A DNA stretch of 64,000 bases from Pagrus major. Taxonomy: Eukaryota; Chordata; Actinopteri; Spariformes; Sparidae. Positions 15,101 to 39,293 of this stretch are shown here, piece after piece; positions within the stretch are counted from its first letter, which is position 1, and the number at the start of each line of letters is the position of its first letter. The stretch lies in assembly GCF_040436345.1 (NCBI RefSeq), contig NC_133224.1, positions 12,082,741-12,146,740 on the forward strand. The letters run 5' to 3'. The notes beneath the pieces are model-generated. The model searched no databases, had not been told where the DNA came from, and worked only from the letters and a program-made list of their open reading frames with translations. Made by a program: the position numbers and the translations under genes.

Positions 15101-16452
15101 TTGGTTTCATACTCACACTTTTTTCTGTCTCCAGGATGTGCAGGTTAAGTTCCTCTCAGATAAAGATCCCTTTAAAGAACTAAATTTCGCATTAAGTGCA
15201 ATTAATCAAGAAAGCTTGTGCAGTTTGCACTCTGACATTTCCTTCCCTGAACTAGACAATGATACAGATCTTTTTCTCAGGTCAACAGCATGTACAGTAA
15301 TCACTATAGTTAGTAATAGTTTGTAATCACCATTTAAAAACAAAAGAAATAGTTTAATTCATGTGGTTAAAGGTGCATCATGTAACTTTTTTACAGGCCT
15401 CTAGCAGCTTGCAAGACCTTTAGATGGACTTTAAAGCCATATATTTATATTTGTAGTGTAAACATTTAAGCAAACCCATCTTGAATTTTGAGTTATGGTG
15501 GGGTGAGCATGCATTATGACTAATATTGTTGCAAAAAAGTTACATACTGTACCTTTAAGAGAAGCTTTCTGATGACTCCTTACTTGGTTCTGCTTTGATG
15601 CAAAGTTTGATTTGACTCAGTTTGGCAGTTTGTCTGGAAACTGTTATTTGGGCTTATTCATTTCTGTCATGCATATCCAAAACACTGACATTTGTTGTGT
15701 GTTCTTACTTTAACAACAAGTATCCCTGTTTCAGTCCTCATAGTTGTTTTTCCTTCCCCGCTACTCTCCTCTAAACAGGGCCCAGATGGATTACCAATGC
15801 CTGGCTGCTGGCAGAAGGTAAGACAAGTGTATAACTGAGTGCTATGACAGAGTTCAGTGTAGCAGCTACAGATGTACAGAGGGAACAAAATATAAAAGGC
15901 CATATCCAAAATAGAAACGTACCGATCCACCTTTTTTCAGTTCTGATACCCAACTTTCGCTACAGTTACATTTTTATTGTATCCTGATTACGTAATCCTG
16001 TTAAATGTACTCCATTACTCCCCAAGCCTGGTGGTGATACTGTTGAAAGACAACAGCTCCTACATGAAACTGTTCACACCAAGGTATATTGGAGAGAAGG
16101 CAGACATCTCCACGGCTGATACCACACCAAAACAAGCTAGATGGATAAAAAGCATCTTGATTTTAACGTGAACTTGCCCTTTAAAGCTACCGTGAAGTGG
16201 CCATATCCTTAATTCGCATTTAGGTTTGTAAAAAGGAATCAGACATGAAAAGTGCTCCTAATATTTTGCTCCCTCCATGTCAGTTCATTTGTTTTCATGT
16301 GGGTTTCAGCTTCTCTATGTTTGCATGGGTTTCCTGTTCAATAAGTCATAACAAGTGTGGTCGAACCAGATTGTACATCTCAAGTCGTGAAACAATGTGA
16401 CAACACGTCCCATCCTCATGTCCTTCTCTCTCCTGTGTTTTTCTTGCAGTGA
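181..16452 (+). CDS. col25a1: Collagen type XXV alpha 1 chain, 3' part (5' end outside the window)
   Basis: This is a type II transmembrane collagen that acts as a cell-surface or shed triple helix; the mammalian protein is the plaque component CLAC-P. Phase-0 exons, each with AG and GT borders: 181-243, 1511-1579, 2638-2682, 3161-3205, 3641-3718, 4090-4113, 5718-5762, 5932-5976, 6318-6398, 6529-6591, 6744-6794, 7250-7276, 8550-8630, 9000-9035, 9576-9629, 9763-9816, 10368-10394, 11250-11303, 13552-13638, 13983-14060, 15779-15817, then TGA at 16450. If all are joined they give 382 residues. Gly-X-Y repeats are broken by the non-collagenous segment [16 protein letters not shown] plus KITTITVT, and the chain ends [13 protein letters not shown]. 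That segment, the ending and the etnppl neighbour point to COL25A1 rather than COL13A1 or COL23A1. The cytoplasmic, membrane and N-terminal parts lie upstream of the window. Many exons are multiples of 9 bp (27, 36, 45, 54, 63, 81), as usual for collagens. Confidence 0.9.
330..630. mobile_element. Inverted-repeat element, family B, copy 1
   Basis: Interior aacaagctgttctcagagga, then gctagaaaggtggcagggtc, and end ctacagtgcacctttaa. The left terminus is decayed. It lies in a col25a1 intron. Confidence 0.7.
1590..1922. mobile_element. Inverted-repeat element, family A, copy 1
   Basis: The left end aaaggtgcaatatgtaagaa and the right end tacattgcacctttaa are inverted copies. No coding capacity. 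It starts 10 nt after the donor of the col25a1 exon 1511-1579. Related copies: 5040-5299, 9955-10150, 41235-41522. Confidence 0.75.
4090..4113 (+). CDS. col25a1: col25a1 24-nt microexon of the NC3 domain
   Basis: The eight codons KITTITVT sit between a clean acceptor (cccactgcag) and a donor (gtaatt). They continue the non-collagenous segment begun in exon 3641-3718, and collagen repeats resume in exon 5718-5762. The residues correspond to RITTLTVT, which I remember from the human chain. The exon is too short for ORF scans, so automatic gene models could drop it; it is phase 0, so dropping it leaves the frame intact. Confidence 0.85.
4364..4654. mobile_element. Inverted-repeat element, family C
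   Basis: ttaaagcaacattctgtaga pairs with ttacataatgttgctttaa. About 290 bp, no ORF. It lies in the col25a1 intron after the microexon. A related right end is at 59086-59104. Confidence 0.65.
4815..5005. repeat. Dispersed fish repeat (actcgagtaaaagtcttaaa type)
   Basis: Runs of aagtacttgagtaaaagt-like words shared with the complement of 7855-7970 and 8440-8480. No ORF. A family A element follows it directly. Confidence 0.5.
5040..5299. mobile_element. Inverted-repeat element, family A, copy 2
   Basis: Ends taaaggtgcaatgtgtaaga and ttacatattgcacctttaaa, bounded by TTAA on both sides. The interior has the tgctaactg/cagctacagttagcagcag motif seen in the other A copies. It lies in a col25a1 intron. 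Confidence 0.75.
7855..8480. repeat. Same repeat, opposite strand, probably split
   Basis: tactttatacttccacttac and actatttacttgtacttttg at 7870-7955, with a continuation ttttacttaagtatgactca near 8460-8480. The intervening 7970-8400 is of different character and may be an insertion. Confidence 0.4.
9955..10150. mobile_element. Inverted-repeat element, family A, copy 3
   Basis: Ends ttaaaggtgcaatatgtgag and cttacatattgcctctttaa, in a col25a1 intron. Shorter than the other copies, internally deleted. Confidence 0.7.
12357..12619. mobile_element. Short inverted-repeat element with 21-bp termini
   Basis: ctacagaagctctgagaggc at the left pairs with gcctctcagggcttccgtag at the right. The interior is A/T-rich with two ttttggcaggt repeats. 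It lies in a col25a1 intron. Confidence 0.7.
12720..13203. mobile_element. Inverted-repeat element, about 480 bp
   Basis: attcagaccaaatcaggcgg near the left edge matches the complement of the right edge (cctgatttggtctgaatcta); the gcaaaa/ttttgc continuation also pairs. No transposase. A hAT origin is possible from the cagggt-like end, but no target duplication was verified. Confidence 0.6.
13552..13638 (+). CDS. col25a1: col25a1 exon ending GLDAPCPL (first of two paired C-terminal exons)
   Basis: This 29-codon exon has a Lys-rich stretch of Gly-X-Y repeats ([18 protein letters not shown]), then [11 protein letters not shown], and a gtatgt donor. The tail resembles that of exon 13983-14060 and would splice in frame either to that exon or directly to 15779. 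If it joins 13983 the helix is interrupted by APCPL. Reading through the donor adds about 40 non-collagen codons and stops at 13756-13758, so an intron-retaining short end is possible but unsupported. Confidence 0.8.
13983..14060 (+). CDS. col25a1: col25a1 exon ending [11 protein letters not shown] (second of the pair)
   Basis: This 26-codon exon ([16 protein letters not shown] then [10 protein letters not shown]) has acceptor caaacag and donor gtacag. It matches the form of the mammalian COL25A1 C-terminal region as I remember it. It is 344 bp downstream of exon 13552-13638, is phase 0, and has the same Gly-Leu-Asp-Ala-Pro-Cys ending. The cysteine is presumably part of the inter-chain disulfide cluster of the C-terminal non-collagenous domain. 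Confidence 0.85.
15367..15558. mobile_element. Inverted-repeat element, family D
   Basis: ttaaaggtgcatcatgtaac pairs with gttacatactgtacctttaa. About 192 bp, TTAA at both edges. It lies in the col25a1 intron before the last coding exon. Confidence 0.65.
15779..15817 (+). CDS. col25a1: col25a1 last amino-acid-coding exon ([13 protein letters not shown])
   Basis: Thirteen codons encode the conserved C-terminal tail with Cys-Trp. The acceptor is ctaaacag and the donor gtaaga. The exon ends exactly on the Lys codon, so the stop must come from the next exon, or from the retained intron, which would add VRQVYN before a TGA. Confidence 0.85.
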
Positions 16453-16792
16453 TCGCTCTAACCTGAAACGCATGGAGTTTGTAAATAATGCTTCTTTTAT
16501 GGTATTTATAGTTTTTTTAATGGATAAAAAAAAAAAAAAAAGTCTAAAAGAAAAGAAGTCTATGTGTACGATGACACAAAAAGAGATAACCGTCCCTAAG
16601 CTGCTTCTACTCACATCACCGTGTGGAAAAAAAACAAAACAAAACGTGTGTGTCCCGCTCTCTCACATCCACATCGTGGTGGAGTTCAGATCCTCGGCTG
16701 GCGCCAGAACTTGTCTCTGCAGTCTTTGCATGGCTCAGACTGGAGCGTCGCAGCCCTGGCCAGATTCACGGGGGGTGAAAGGGAGACGTGGA

Positions 16793-16827
16793 GAGGAGGA
16801 GGAGGAGGAGGAGGAGGAGGAGGAGGA
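16793..16827. repeat. (GGA)n tract
   Basis: About 11 GGA units in the presumed col25a1 3'UTR. Purine-rich; the reading frames over it give poly-Glu or poly-Gly and are not taken as genes. Confidence 0.9.
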
Positions 16828-18135
16828 AGTGGAGGAGTTGCGGGAGGATCTGGACTGGCTCTCTAACACCAAACGCTAGGTGTTCTGTGTTGTCTCGTCT
16901 CAACAAGCTCACCGCCCATTCATGCAGCACCATTTTCTAAAAGACTAAAAAAAAAGAAAAAAGACTGTGCCGAACAGAACATTGCACCCCTGACCCTGCA
17001 AAAGCATGAGTAGTATACTGAAACTATATTTATATGTATTGTACATACATGTCACTGTTTTGTGGTTGCGTCATGGCTTCTGCAGAAAAGAAAAACAACA
17101 CTAACATAAAACAAACAACAACCCCAGAGCTCTGAATTAGTAATTTTTGCTTTCCTTTAATCTTCCCAAGGGAGTCACGCCATGGCTGGTAGCCTGAAAA
17201 CCCCCACTGAAAGTAAAGCTGTTGGTTATTGTTGCTTTATTTTGGTGTTGCCTGCAAGAGGGTATGATATCAGCGGGTGGTCACTTGTTGCACTCATGCG
17301 CCTCGGCATCATCATCATCTTCGTCGTCAGCGTGGCGCCCTCCACCCCCCCCAACAGCCACACGTCTCCCGGACACGAGGGGAGAACTTAGCGGGCTCGC
17401 TGCACTGACAGGAAAACAAATCAGGCTCACGTGGATTCGAGATGGGACAGGCCTGCTGGGGGATCCTCCCCACGTCCCTCTGAGCACGGGAATGGATTCT
17501 GCAGGAGAGTCTCATCGATGACATGCTCACCTGGAGCATCCGCCTCTCCTGACAGCCCTGACAGGCAACGCTTCTTGTAGGTCTACTGAGAGCGTAAACA
17601 GAATGCAGTCATGTTTTGTTTTTTTCCGTCTTTATTTTTGTTTTTGCTGGCATTCTTTAACATTGTTTATATTTTGTGTATAATAGCCTTTGGTGCCTCA
17701 AGCTTTTATTCATTCCTTTATCAGAAATGTACAACTTTATATCATCTTTTGAATTATTGGAATGCTGTTTGTTTCAGATGGGTAAGCTTCGAAAAAGACA
17801 CACATTGCGCACTGTTTTTCATATGAATTGTTTTTTTTTTACAGGATGTTAATGAAATAGCATGTAGCTTCACAGTGAGATTGCATCCGTCACGACTGTA
17901 CAGCCTGTGATGTTGCTCATGGTTTTGAAGAAGCTCATTGATGGTGCAGAACGCGTCCAGCGTTGTAACAGATATGCTACTTTTTTCATTCTGGACTCCT
18001 TGTACGGGATGTTTATTGTACAGTGTTGTCAATTCACTGCATGTACACACTTTATTACTCATGGATTTCTTAAATATTGAAAATAAGCATTGGTTTGAGC
18101 GAGTGTATCACAAGCTGAACATACAGTATTACAGA

Positions 18136-18468
18136 TTAAAGGGGCACCGTGTAGTTTCGGAGAAGAAATTCAAACTCATAATATTAATGAGGTAATAATA
18201 CAAACCCAGATATATTTATCTTTTTCTATAACTGAATAAACAAGCTGTTCTCAGAGGAAAATAAGGTCAGAACACTGTTTGAAGCTGGAAAAGTGGCAGG
18301 GTCTGCCACATATAAACAAAGTAAAACAGTATGAAATTGTGTTGTCCTTTAAGGTCAGTTTGTTTATTCAGTTTATTCAGTCATGAAAACAAAGAGAGTT
18401 TGTTTATTTAGTTTGTTTAGGAACAAACGTTAAAAAGTCTTCCCCAAAACTACACAGTGCACCTTTAA
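18136..18468. mobile_element. Inverted-repeat element, family B, copy 2 (best preserved)
   Basis: ttaaaggggcaccgtgtagt at one end and ctacacagtgcacctttaa at the other, with TTAA at both edges. About 333 bp, no ORF. It lies in the presumed col25a1 3'UTR. Confidence 0.8.
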
Positions 18469-19474
18469 GGCAGACCGTGTTAAACAGTTGCATTACACTG
18501 CTTTTTTTTACACCTCATGTATTGTCTTAAACATATGGAAAACACGTATTTCAGTGCAACAAAAGCTAAAATTTGACTGACACAGCAAATTGGTAAACTT
18601 CCATTAACACACCACAGTCTGACACGGCCAGTTATGTCACATTCCATATCAGATGGAGCAAAGAAGTGGAGCAGTGGGTCGCCGTAGTTTATTCATATTT
18701 TCACGTTTCTTATATTCAAATTGCCTTCTGACATAGTTGGTGCTATGCAAGGTGATACTTCTTTTCTTTGACGTTAGAAATATGCATGAATGATTGATGT
18801 GAAAAACCAACATTTTGTTGTGATGTAGCAGCAACCACAGGTGGATCGAAGACGACTTGTTCCCATATGGTTTCTGTCTGATTGTACAGCTCATCTCACC
18901 GTTCTAAAGAAATGGATGCACATCTGTATAGATTATATTGGTGCTATCTGATAGTAGGTCAACAGCAGCTCAGTTGATGCGCTCTACCAGTGGCAAGAAC
19001 TACACAACAGGTTTCTTTATTGTTGTTGGGTTTTTTTTGTTTTTTTTTATGTATGTAACAATTTAAAGTTTTTTTTGTGCATATATTTGTGTATTTGTCT
19101 CAGTATTTTAAGTGGTACATTATTTATTTTTCTATGATTTCTTAAATGAAGGCATTGTGGTTCTGAACAGCATTCCTTTCACTTGTTTCGATGTCAGTTT
19201 CCGCTGCGTCTCCGTTGGTATTATGAAGAATCTTTGGCGTCGCAGAAACGTTATGCAAATGGTGCAGTGTGAGGGAAGGTGGACATTTACAAACTACAGA
19301 CCAGTGTGTTTTTCTCTGTGCATTTCATTCAGCCTTACAACGGAACACATCTGCTTTTATTTAATTTTGTGTGTCGAAAGGCGAACTATGACAACAACGT
19401 ACTGATGGCCTGAATGTTGACAGGCCCAGCCAATGCAACTGCGTAACAGTTAAACATCACAGCTTTTTATCACG

Positions 19475-19480
19475 CTCTCT

Positions 19481-19517
<37 letters not shown>

Positions 19518-19523
19518 CTCTCT
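19475..19523. repeat. (CT)n tract
   Basis: CT dinucleotides with few breaks, in the presumed col25a1 3'UTR. Confidence 0.9.
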
Positions 19524-20571
19524 TTACATTGAATGTAGTTTGATATATGTATAGTGGATTATTAATGTACTGTTAAAAATGTGTGCTCATTTGACAAGAA
19601 GTGCAATTTATACTTTGGTTAATGTGCGTAGCATCAAATGCAGCTGAAATATCACGGCGCTGTGATTTCTATAGCTCCATTTGCTCAGTCGTGCTACCCT
19701 GTATACCACTACCTGGAAAGAAAATGTTTATTTACCAGAAGACAAAGAGACAAAATGTACACAGCTTTCATTAAAATATCAACTTTTGATTGGTTCCCTC
19801 AAATACTGTCCCTCCACCCATGTTTTAACGTTATTTCCATTACTTATATTTACTAAATTGTTTGTTTTTTTATTTTGTGTTTTGATTTCCAGCCTTTGTT
19901 ACAGTATTTGTTTTCACAAATTGCTGTATCTTTAGCATGAGCAGCTAATTTTTTTTATTGATTTTTTTTTTTATTGGATTGATTTTTTTTTTTGTTTTTG
20001 TTTGTTTGATTGTTGTGTTTCCTTGTGTCACATTTTGTATATTCTGCTATTAGCAGAAGTGCCAAAACATTTATTCCATATCGGTATTAGCGAAGCTGAG
20101 GAGGCGCTCCGAAATGACTCACTGATGGGCCACAGAAAAGCTCTGAGTCAAGTTTTCCTCTTTTGAAACGGTAGCATACAGCCATGAGCCACACTACACT
20201 ATCAGATTAAAAGTGCTGGTGTCGGATATTTGACGAATTCCCACTCTGCATAACGCTGACGGACACTGGTCTTTTATCAGAACACATCTATACCCTCCGA
20301 TGCACCACAGCCTTACTGGAATATAACTATTTTGCCACATACCATCCAGAACCGATTGACATTTTCTTTGAAGACCCTTGTGTTCACACACTACTTTATT
20401 TCAAGATGACATTTCATATGACTGTACTGTTGGAGCCAAATAAACACAGTCTTTCAAATACATCTAACAGCAGTCTTGCCTTTGTTGGTCGTCTTGGTCT
20501 TACATCACTAAATATTATGGTCTTTGTTATAATAGCTGCAGCTAATAACCAGAAAGTATATTTACGAGCAC

Positions 20572-20848
20572 TTAAAGGTTCCATATTGTAGAAAATGAGA
20601 TTTCCTGTCTTTTTCCCTCGGATATTATTTATGCCTAAACAAACTAAACAAAATCTCTTTGTTTCCATGACTGAATAAACAAACTGACCTTAAAGGACAA
20701 CACAATTTCATACTGTTTTACTTTGTTTCTATTTGGCGGACCCCGCCACCTTTCTAGCTTCAAACAGTGTTCTGGGGACCTTATTTTCCTCTGAGAACAG
20801 CTTGTTTATTCAGTTATAAAAAAGATAAATATTTCTGACTTACCCAGA
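20572..20848. mobile_element. Family B, copy 3 (inverted)
   Basis: Reverse complement of the family interior (tctagcttcaaacagtgttc, then cctctgagaacagcttgttt); the far end is truncated. Confidence 0.7.
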
Positions 20849-22066
20849 GTTTCTGGAACTGATTATCTACATGGTCAGACATTTATTTCTCAGCCTGACT
20901 TGTTCTTGAGTTGCCCTGCTTCTCGCATGTGTAACCTATTAATGAACACAGAGGATCCCAACTCTGCACGGGCCAAGAATAATATGACCAAATACTCGTC
21001 CTTTGTTCATTTATTATTTATTGAGCTAAAACAAATTTAACGTACTACAGCTGAAAAATACCAGCCAGTTAAACGACAGACATGAATGTAGAATGCAGAC
21101 TTTCTCCAGGCGCTATGACTTCATTGTCTGCCATGCTAGTTAGTCCTGTTCAACAGGTGTCGAAAAGGAGATAAAAAGTGCAGCTTTCTTATGTTTTAAA
21201 TCAGAGATGGCTTAGATTCCTTTTCAAATACTATAAATAGAGGTTTTCAAGTGGCTAAATTTAGCTTTGTGGATATGGCACGGTTTATTACTCTTGTTGT
21301 TGTTGTTGGTGGTGGTGGTGTAGGGACATTGACAGAACAGGTGCAGCAGCATTGTGTCTGGATACATTTCAGATGTCTTTCTCAGACTTCAGAAGATAGT
21401 GGCCAGCAGGATCATATCTCATCATCATATATAAGAAACCTCCCTTACTTTACCAGTAAGGAGGTTCCAGATATTTCCCCAATTCAAGTTACAAACAAAC
21501 CTCGACCAGTATGAAACAACAGAAGGAGTGGTGGCGACTTCTTTCTGAAATAACGAGCATATGTTGCGATTATTGTTTCTTAATGTAATAGACAAACAAA
21601 CAGTATCTGATGCCTCTTCATTCTGATGTTTTCTTTTTTTATTACTATTATTGCTAATTATCGTGTGTGGCCTGCCCTCGATCTTCCAGGTCACCACGGT
21701 GGAGTGGAGGGGGTTTGACTCCGGGGTCTTGGGACAGGGGGTTTCGCTGGCTGTACAGATTATAAAGCCCACTGGGGCAATGTGATTGTGATTTATATGA
21801 ATAAAATTTTATTTGATTAACTATTGAAGTCATCTTGGGGTCAAGTGATGGTAAACACTGGTCTTTTCAGTTGAAATCGCAGAAGTAATGGCAGCCATAG
21901 CTGTGGCAAACTGCTGTGGGGTGACAGGGATACTAACAGTATGAAGGAATTCAGAGCAGCTCGACAATAATCCATTATCATCGAGCAGTTGTTTCTCACA
22001 GCTGTAAGCTGTGACGTGCCGGCTAGGTGGCAGCACGAGAGAGCCGCGCGAGCTGTCAGTGCGCAC

Positions 22067-22101
22067 TGTGCGTGTGTGTGTGTGTGAGCGCGCGCGCGTG
22101 T
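22067..22101. repeat. (GT)n/(GC)n tract near the etnppl start
   Basis: gtgcgtgtgtgtgtgtgtga then gcgcgcgcgtg, alternating purine-pyrimidine, about 75 nt before the etnppl ATG. Confidence 0.85.
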
Positions 22102-22174
22102 CTCGAGCCGGGTTACTTGAGCTCGAGCAGATGAAGCTAATCTGTCAGTCAGCGAGGAGGAGAGCAACATCAGG

Positions 22175-31674
<9,500 letters not shown>

Positions 31675-32195
31675 CGCTGCTAACAAACAAGAGTCACGGC
31701 TGTACAGTGACAACACCTTATTATAAATAACCGCAGCAGACAACATCAACTTTGGAGGTGATGGAGCTCTCTGGGTTAAAAAGTGAAGTGCCTTTAGCAT
31801 TTAACCTAATGAAAAATGTTATGATAGTAATAATAATAATGTACTGTGTATCTATGAAACTGCAGTATCTGCTCAGGTATTATGTTTTTTTAATCACATG
31901 TAGGAATCCTTTATTATAAGCCTATTTAGCTTTAACTTTGGTGCGGAAAACCTCCTTTAATTGTGCGAGTTACCGTGCTACAAAACCTGTATAATCCTTT
32001 AATATAAATTTATGCCAACATTTACTTGACCATGTTTTTCAGGGAATCATAATTTTAATAAAGTAAATAAGTATTTTGTCAAAACGCGCAATGTTTAAGA
32101 TACAGTTTGTTACTGAACTTAAACATTGCTCGCTGTTGTTGAACGTGTGGAGTACCATTACTTATTGTGTGGTGAATCTATTTGCATTGAATAAA
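31675..32195 (+). terminator. etnppl: etnppl 3'UTR with two candidate polyadenylation signals
   Basis: AT-rich DNA follows the TAA stop. AATAAA hexamers occur at 32057-32062 and 32190-32195; either could end the message. No ORF of note is present. Confidence 0.6.
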
Positions 32196-33176
32196 AATAC
32201 TGTATATGTGATATTTGCTCGTTGATCCATGAGGATGATCTCTGCCAAGCATAGCAGCAAGCATATGTAGAACATACATGATGGCTGTACTGACTGTAAG
32301 GCTTCAGCATATCTTCCAGTCTGCCTCAAACAAACAAACAAACGTGGACGCTGTTTGACAAGTCAGCAATTATTTACCAATGTTCCCCTGCTCCTTCTTA
32401 ACAGAAACTGGACCAAAAAACTGAGTTTGTCACGTGCATTTTAGAGTGCTTAGTCACTCTCTAGACTCCTTACAGCCTGTGAGTTTAAATGCATATTTTA
32501 TGATAAGAGATCACATCAATGATGTGTTGACAGTTGTTGGTACTGCACTTTGAAGACTTTACTGGTGGATGTGTAATAGTTCCTCCTCCTCCTCCTCTGG
32601 TTACTTCTAATTTGTAGATCCATTTACTTCCTGATAGCAGTATGTCTTGATTTATCTCTCTCTTGTTGTGTCTGGCTCTTTTACTGTAAAGGGTTACGTT
32701 TGAACAGGTTGTGGCCAGGATGTCGTGGATCTGCAGTGACATTTCCTAAGCCTGGATGACTGCGGTGTGTGGATGTCGGCTCATCGAACCTTCAGTAAAA
32801 GTGTGTCAGTGTTTTTGGCCTGGTTGTACAGGATTCTGTCACCACGTCTGTAGGCTTAGGCATAGCCTTCATGGCCTGACAAGCTGCCTGAGTTTAGCTG
32901 TAAACAAGGTTTTGTTGTTCAATGTGCTGGAAGTTTCAGTTGGCACAAACATCCTCACAAAAGCTGTTATGACATGTCACAGTGTAAGTTAACTCATCCT
33001 CAGATCGTGCAGTCACAACAGGCCAGCTTTGCCTCGCTGGTCCGTCTCCTCGCAGTCTTGACCAAAAGGCTCAGCAGATTTTAATTTCTGGCTGTAAGTT
33101 GGGGAAGGATAAACCAGAAACTGATGGACACTGCACAGGTGATGGAGCCATGGGCATCGTTTAATATGGTATATAC

Positions 33177-33298
33177 AGCTTGTTTATTCAGTTATGGGAA
33201 AGATAAACATTTCAGAGTTTGTATTATTACCTCATTAATAATGTAAATTTTAAAATCTGAGTTTGAATTTCTACTTCAAAACTACATAGTGCCCCTTT
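33177..33298. mobile_element. Family B, copy 5 (fragment)
   Basis: Only the end half remains: cagttatgggaaagataaac through aaaactacatagtgcccctt. Confidence 0.65.
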
Positions 33299-33910
33299 TT
33301 AAGTCCCTAAGAGCAATGAGCAGGGAGTCACGACTTGCTCTCAACACAGGAGAAACATGACTACTCCCAAGCAGAGAAAAGTTTTAACTATATGTATTGA
33401 TGAGGTATTGCAATACAATGAGCTAATTGTTTAATGTCTGCACACCCACAGCTGTGAAAACAGATGAATCATCATTCACAATGCAGGAAGTTATGAAGCA
33501 ATCCTGCAACACTCCCTCCACCAGAATACAGGTTTAAAATGTGCCATGAACAACTGCCTTTTGTCCCCTGATGGTGTCCTGTCCTTGGTAACTCATTTAT
33601 GTGAAATTCGAACCTTGAAATCTGTTATTCACTTCTAAATAATCATAGCACCCAGCATATATAAGCATGACTTTTCTATATCCATGAAGTATTAGTGTGA
33701 AGAAGCTCATTGCTGTTCTCTACTGCCTGGTACATCTATGCTGCCACCTTCAGGAAGGCAGATTGCAATGCTTATGTTGTGTTCACATCTCCCAAGTATT
33801 GTCTATGCAAACAGGTCACAAAATGTAGACATTGATCAAAGTGTTTGCCCAATCTAGCACTCAACACATTTGTAAATCATGGGCGACTGCAAGGAGCTCT
33901 GAAAAGATGA

Positions 33911-33916
33911 TTTATT
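33911..33916 (-). terminator. ostc: ostc candidate polyadenylation signal
   Basis: The + strand has tttatt, AATAAA on the gene strand, about 570 nt beyond the ostc stop. It is the clearest hexamer noticed between the stop and that point. Confidence 0.4.
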
Positions 33917-34483
33917 TCACACCCTTGTACAAAAATGCAACTGTGACGGGTTCAAGGCGATTTTAAATGATTTCTTTACAAAAACAAACAACTTAAACAT
34001 TATTTGGACTCCCCTCCTGATACCAAATGAGTGGCTCCATGCCAGCAGTGTTCAGCAACTTCCTTTTCTTGTCCTCCTCCAGAGAAATTTCACCTGCTGC
34101 ACGGTACATCAAGCTCCTTTTAGTGTAATTAAATTACTCAAGTTTGCTAAAGATGGACCAGGCTATTGTAGTTTTTATAATAAACAAAAGAACAAAATTG
34201 GAGATGATGTGTCTTCAACAGAGATCTATTTGTTCCTCTTTGTTAGGCAGTTAAGAGAAAAGGAGAAGAAAAGGGAAGTCACTGAACACAGATGAGACAA
34301 TGCCAGTGAGAGAGATGTCAGTGCAGCTGGGTATAATTTCTCTAGATGGTCAGTGCTTTCAGTCATGAATCGATGTTGATTATATCAAAGGTCAAGTTTA
34401 TCATAATTTTAGTTGAACTGCCTGTTGGGGCTCCCACGCATTTGACGTCCTCTGTCCATCGAAATCATTTTCAGTGTGCTCTT

Positions 34484-35565
<1,082 letters not shown>

Positions 35566-35700
35566 GGTGTGTGAAGAAATGTCCTTTCTCTACAGTACAG
35601 CTGCTGACGCTGGCTGAGATCCGTCTGAGCAGCGACTTAGTTGACGTGTCCCGGAAGTACATGTTGTTGTTGTTTTTTCTAGTCTATCCTCTCTGCAAGA
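35566..35700 (-). promoter_or_regulatory. ostc: ostc promoter/5'UTR region with an ETS-type site
   Basis: Directly upstream of the ostc ATG. The + strand reads ccggaagt at 35651-35658, that is ACTTCCGG on the gene strand, a classic ETS-factor core found in housekeeping promoters. No TATA box is evident. The start site is not determined. Confidence 0.45.
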
Positions 35701-36508
35701 CGTTTTAATTAATTTATATTATTTTATTTATGAAAGTGAGAGGTGCCATTTTAAGCAAAATATTCCCTGATACTAACATAAACTTAAATAAAATAAATAA
35801 ATGTTTTTACAACTTATTTTTTGGCAAGGCCTGAGCGTGACGTCATCTTAAAGAGACAGTAACATGAAACGTCAGGGAAAAAGTCACTGTTCTTTACTGT
35901 CAGGACTATTTAGTATCATAAAACTACGATCTATTGTTTTAAGTATGGCTGTTATCAAATTAGCATGTGTCACCACAACACTGATTAATTTCTAATTATG
36001 TATTTTCACTCATTAGGTCCGGTGAAGTATATCTGAACGTTTTATATTGTGTAGAAAACATTGATATACTGTGTAGCTTGCTTCTTCACAGTCATCATGC
36101 TTCACTATGGACACATAAAATGTCTCCATTACATCAGGATGACAAATTTATTCTAATTCATATCAGGGATTTTACAGCATTAAAATATACTTGTGTTATG
36201 GTACTGTATTGTACATCAGGGTACCACACTTTCATTGTGTTTGTGTCTTTAAGGGTTATAATCAGACACCAAATACCCACTTAAGAATCAGAAAGGTATC
36301 TTTGGTATTTGTTCTCTTGAAATTTTAATGTGTTAAAATTCATTTAAAAACAGTCACTTGAAGCAAAATGTCAATGTCCCAATATATCCTTATTTATCTG
36401 TTACATGGCTTTCAAAGATCCAACCTCCAGTCACACATTCCCTCCCTTTTCATTTAGATGCACCAAAGGATTGCAAATCACAACAGGAAATGGATTTGTT
36501 TGTCATTT

Positions 36509-36514
36509 TTTATT
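36509..36514 (-). terminator. rpl34: rpl34 polyadenylation signal
   Basis: tttatt on the + strand (AATAAA on the gene strand) lies about 21 nt past the rpl34 stop, typical of the very short 3'UTRs of ribosomal-protein genes. Confidence 0.7.
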
Positions 36515-36535
36515 GTGGCAATACAAATACACATT

Positions 36536-39293
<2,758 letters not shown>

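Larger units (their letters stand above)
16450..20444 (+). other. col25a1: col25a1 terminal exon: TGA stop then a long probable 3'UTR
   Basis: A strong polypyrimidine acceptor (cctgtgtttttcttgcag) is followed directly by TGA, so the stop codon is the first triplet of the exon. Everything after it is untranslated. The downstream DNA is AT-rich with no gene. It holds a GGA tract (16793-16827), a CT tract (19475-19523) and an inverted-repeat element (18136-18468). A clear AATAAA lies at 20439-20444. The 3' boundary is inferred; earlier polyadenylation is possible. Confidence 0.55.
20445..22174. other. Interval between col25a1 and etnppl, including the etnppl promoter
   Basis: It holds an inverted-repeat element (20572-20848). 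The piece at about 21650-21825 ends in tgaataaaattttatttgat and looks like a retroelement tail, uncertain. A GC-rich patch at 22010-22170 with GT/GC dinucleotides directly precedes the etnppl ATG and is the likely promoter/5'UTR. No gene was seen. Confidence 0.45.
32196..34483. other. Tail-to-tail interval between etnppl and ostc
   Basis: The two genes converge here. It contains a (TCC)n tract near 32581-32598, a truncated inverted-repeat element (33177-33298) and the ostc 3'UTR side (33911-34483). No coding exon was recognised on either strand. Confidence 0.5.

Noticed and set aside
15135-15326. Open frame after ctccag at 15134 as a further col25a1 exon
   Set aside because: No Gly-X-Y repeat and no match to the known C-terminal domain; the conserved chain runs directly from DAPCQL to GPDGLP.
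16397-16879. 160-codon open frame with a poly-Glu run
   Set aside because: It spans the col25a1 last-intron acceptor, and its Glu run is just the GGA microsatellite; no domain or splice support.
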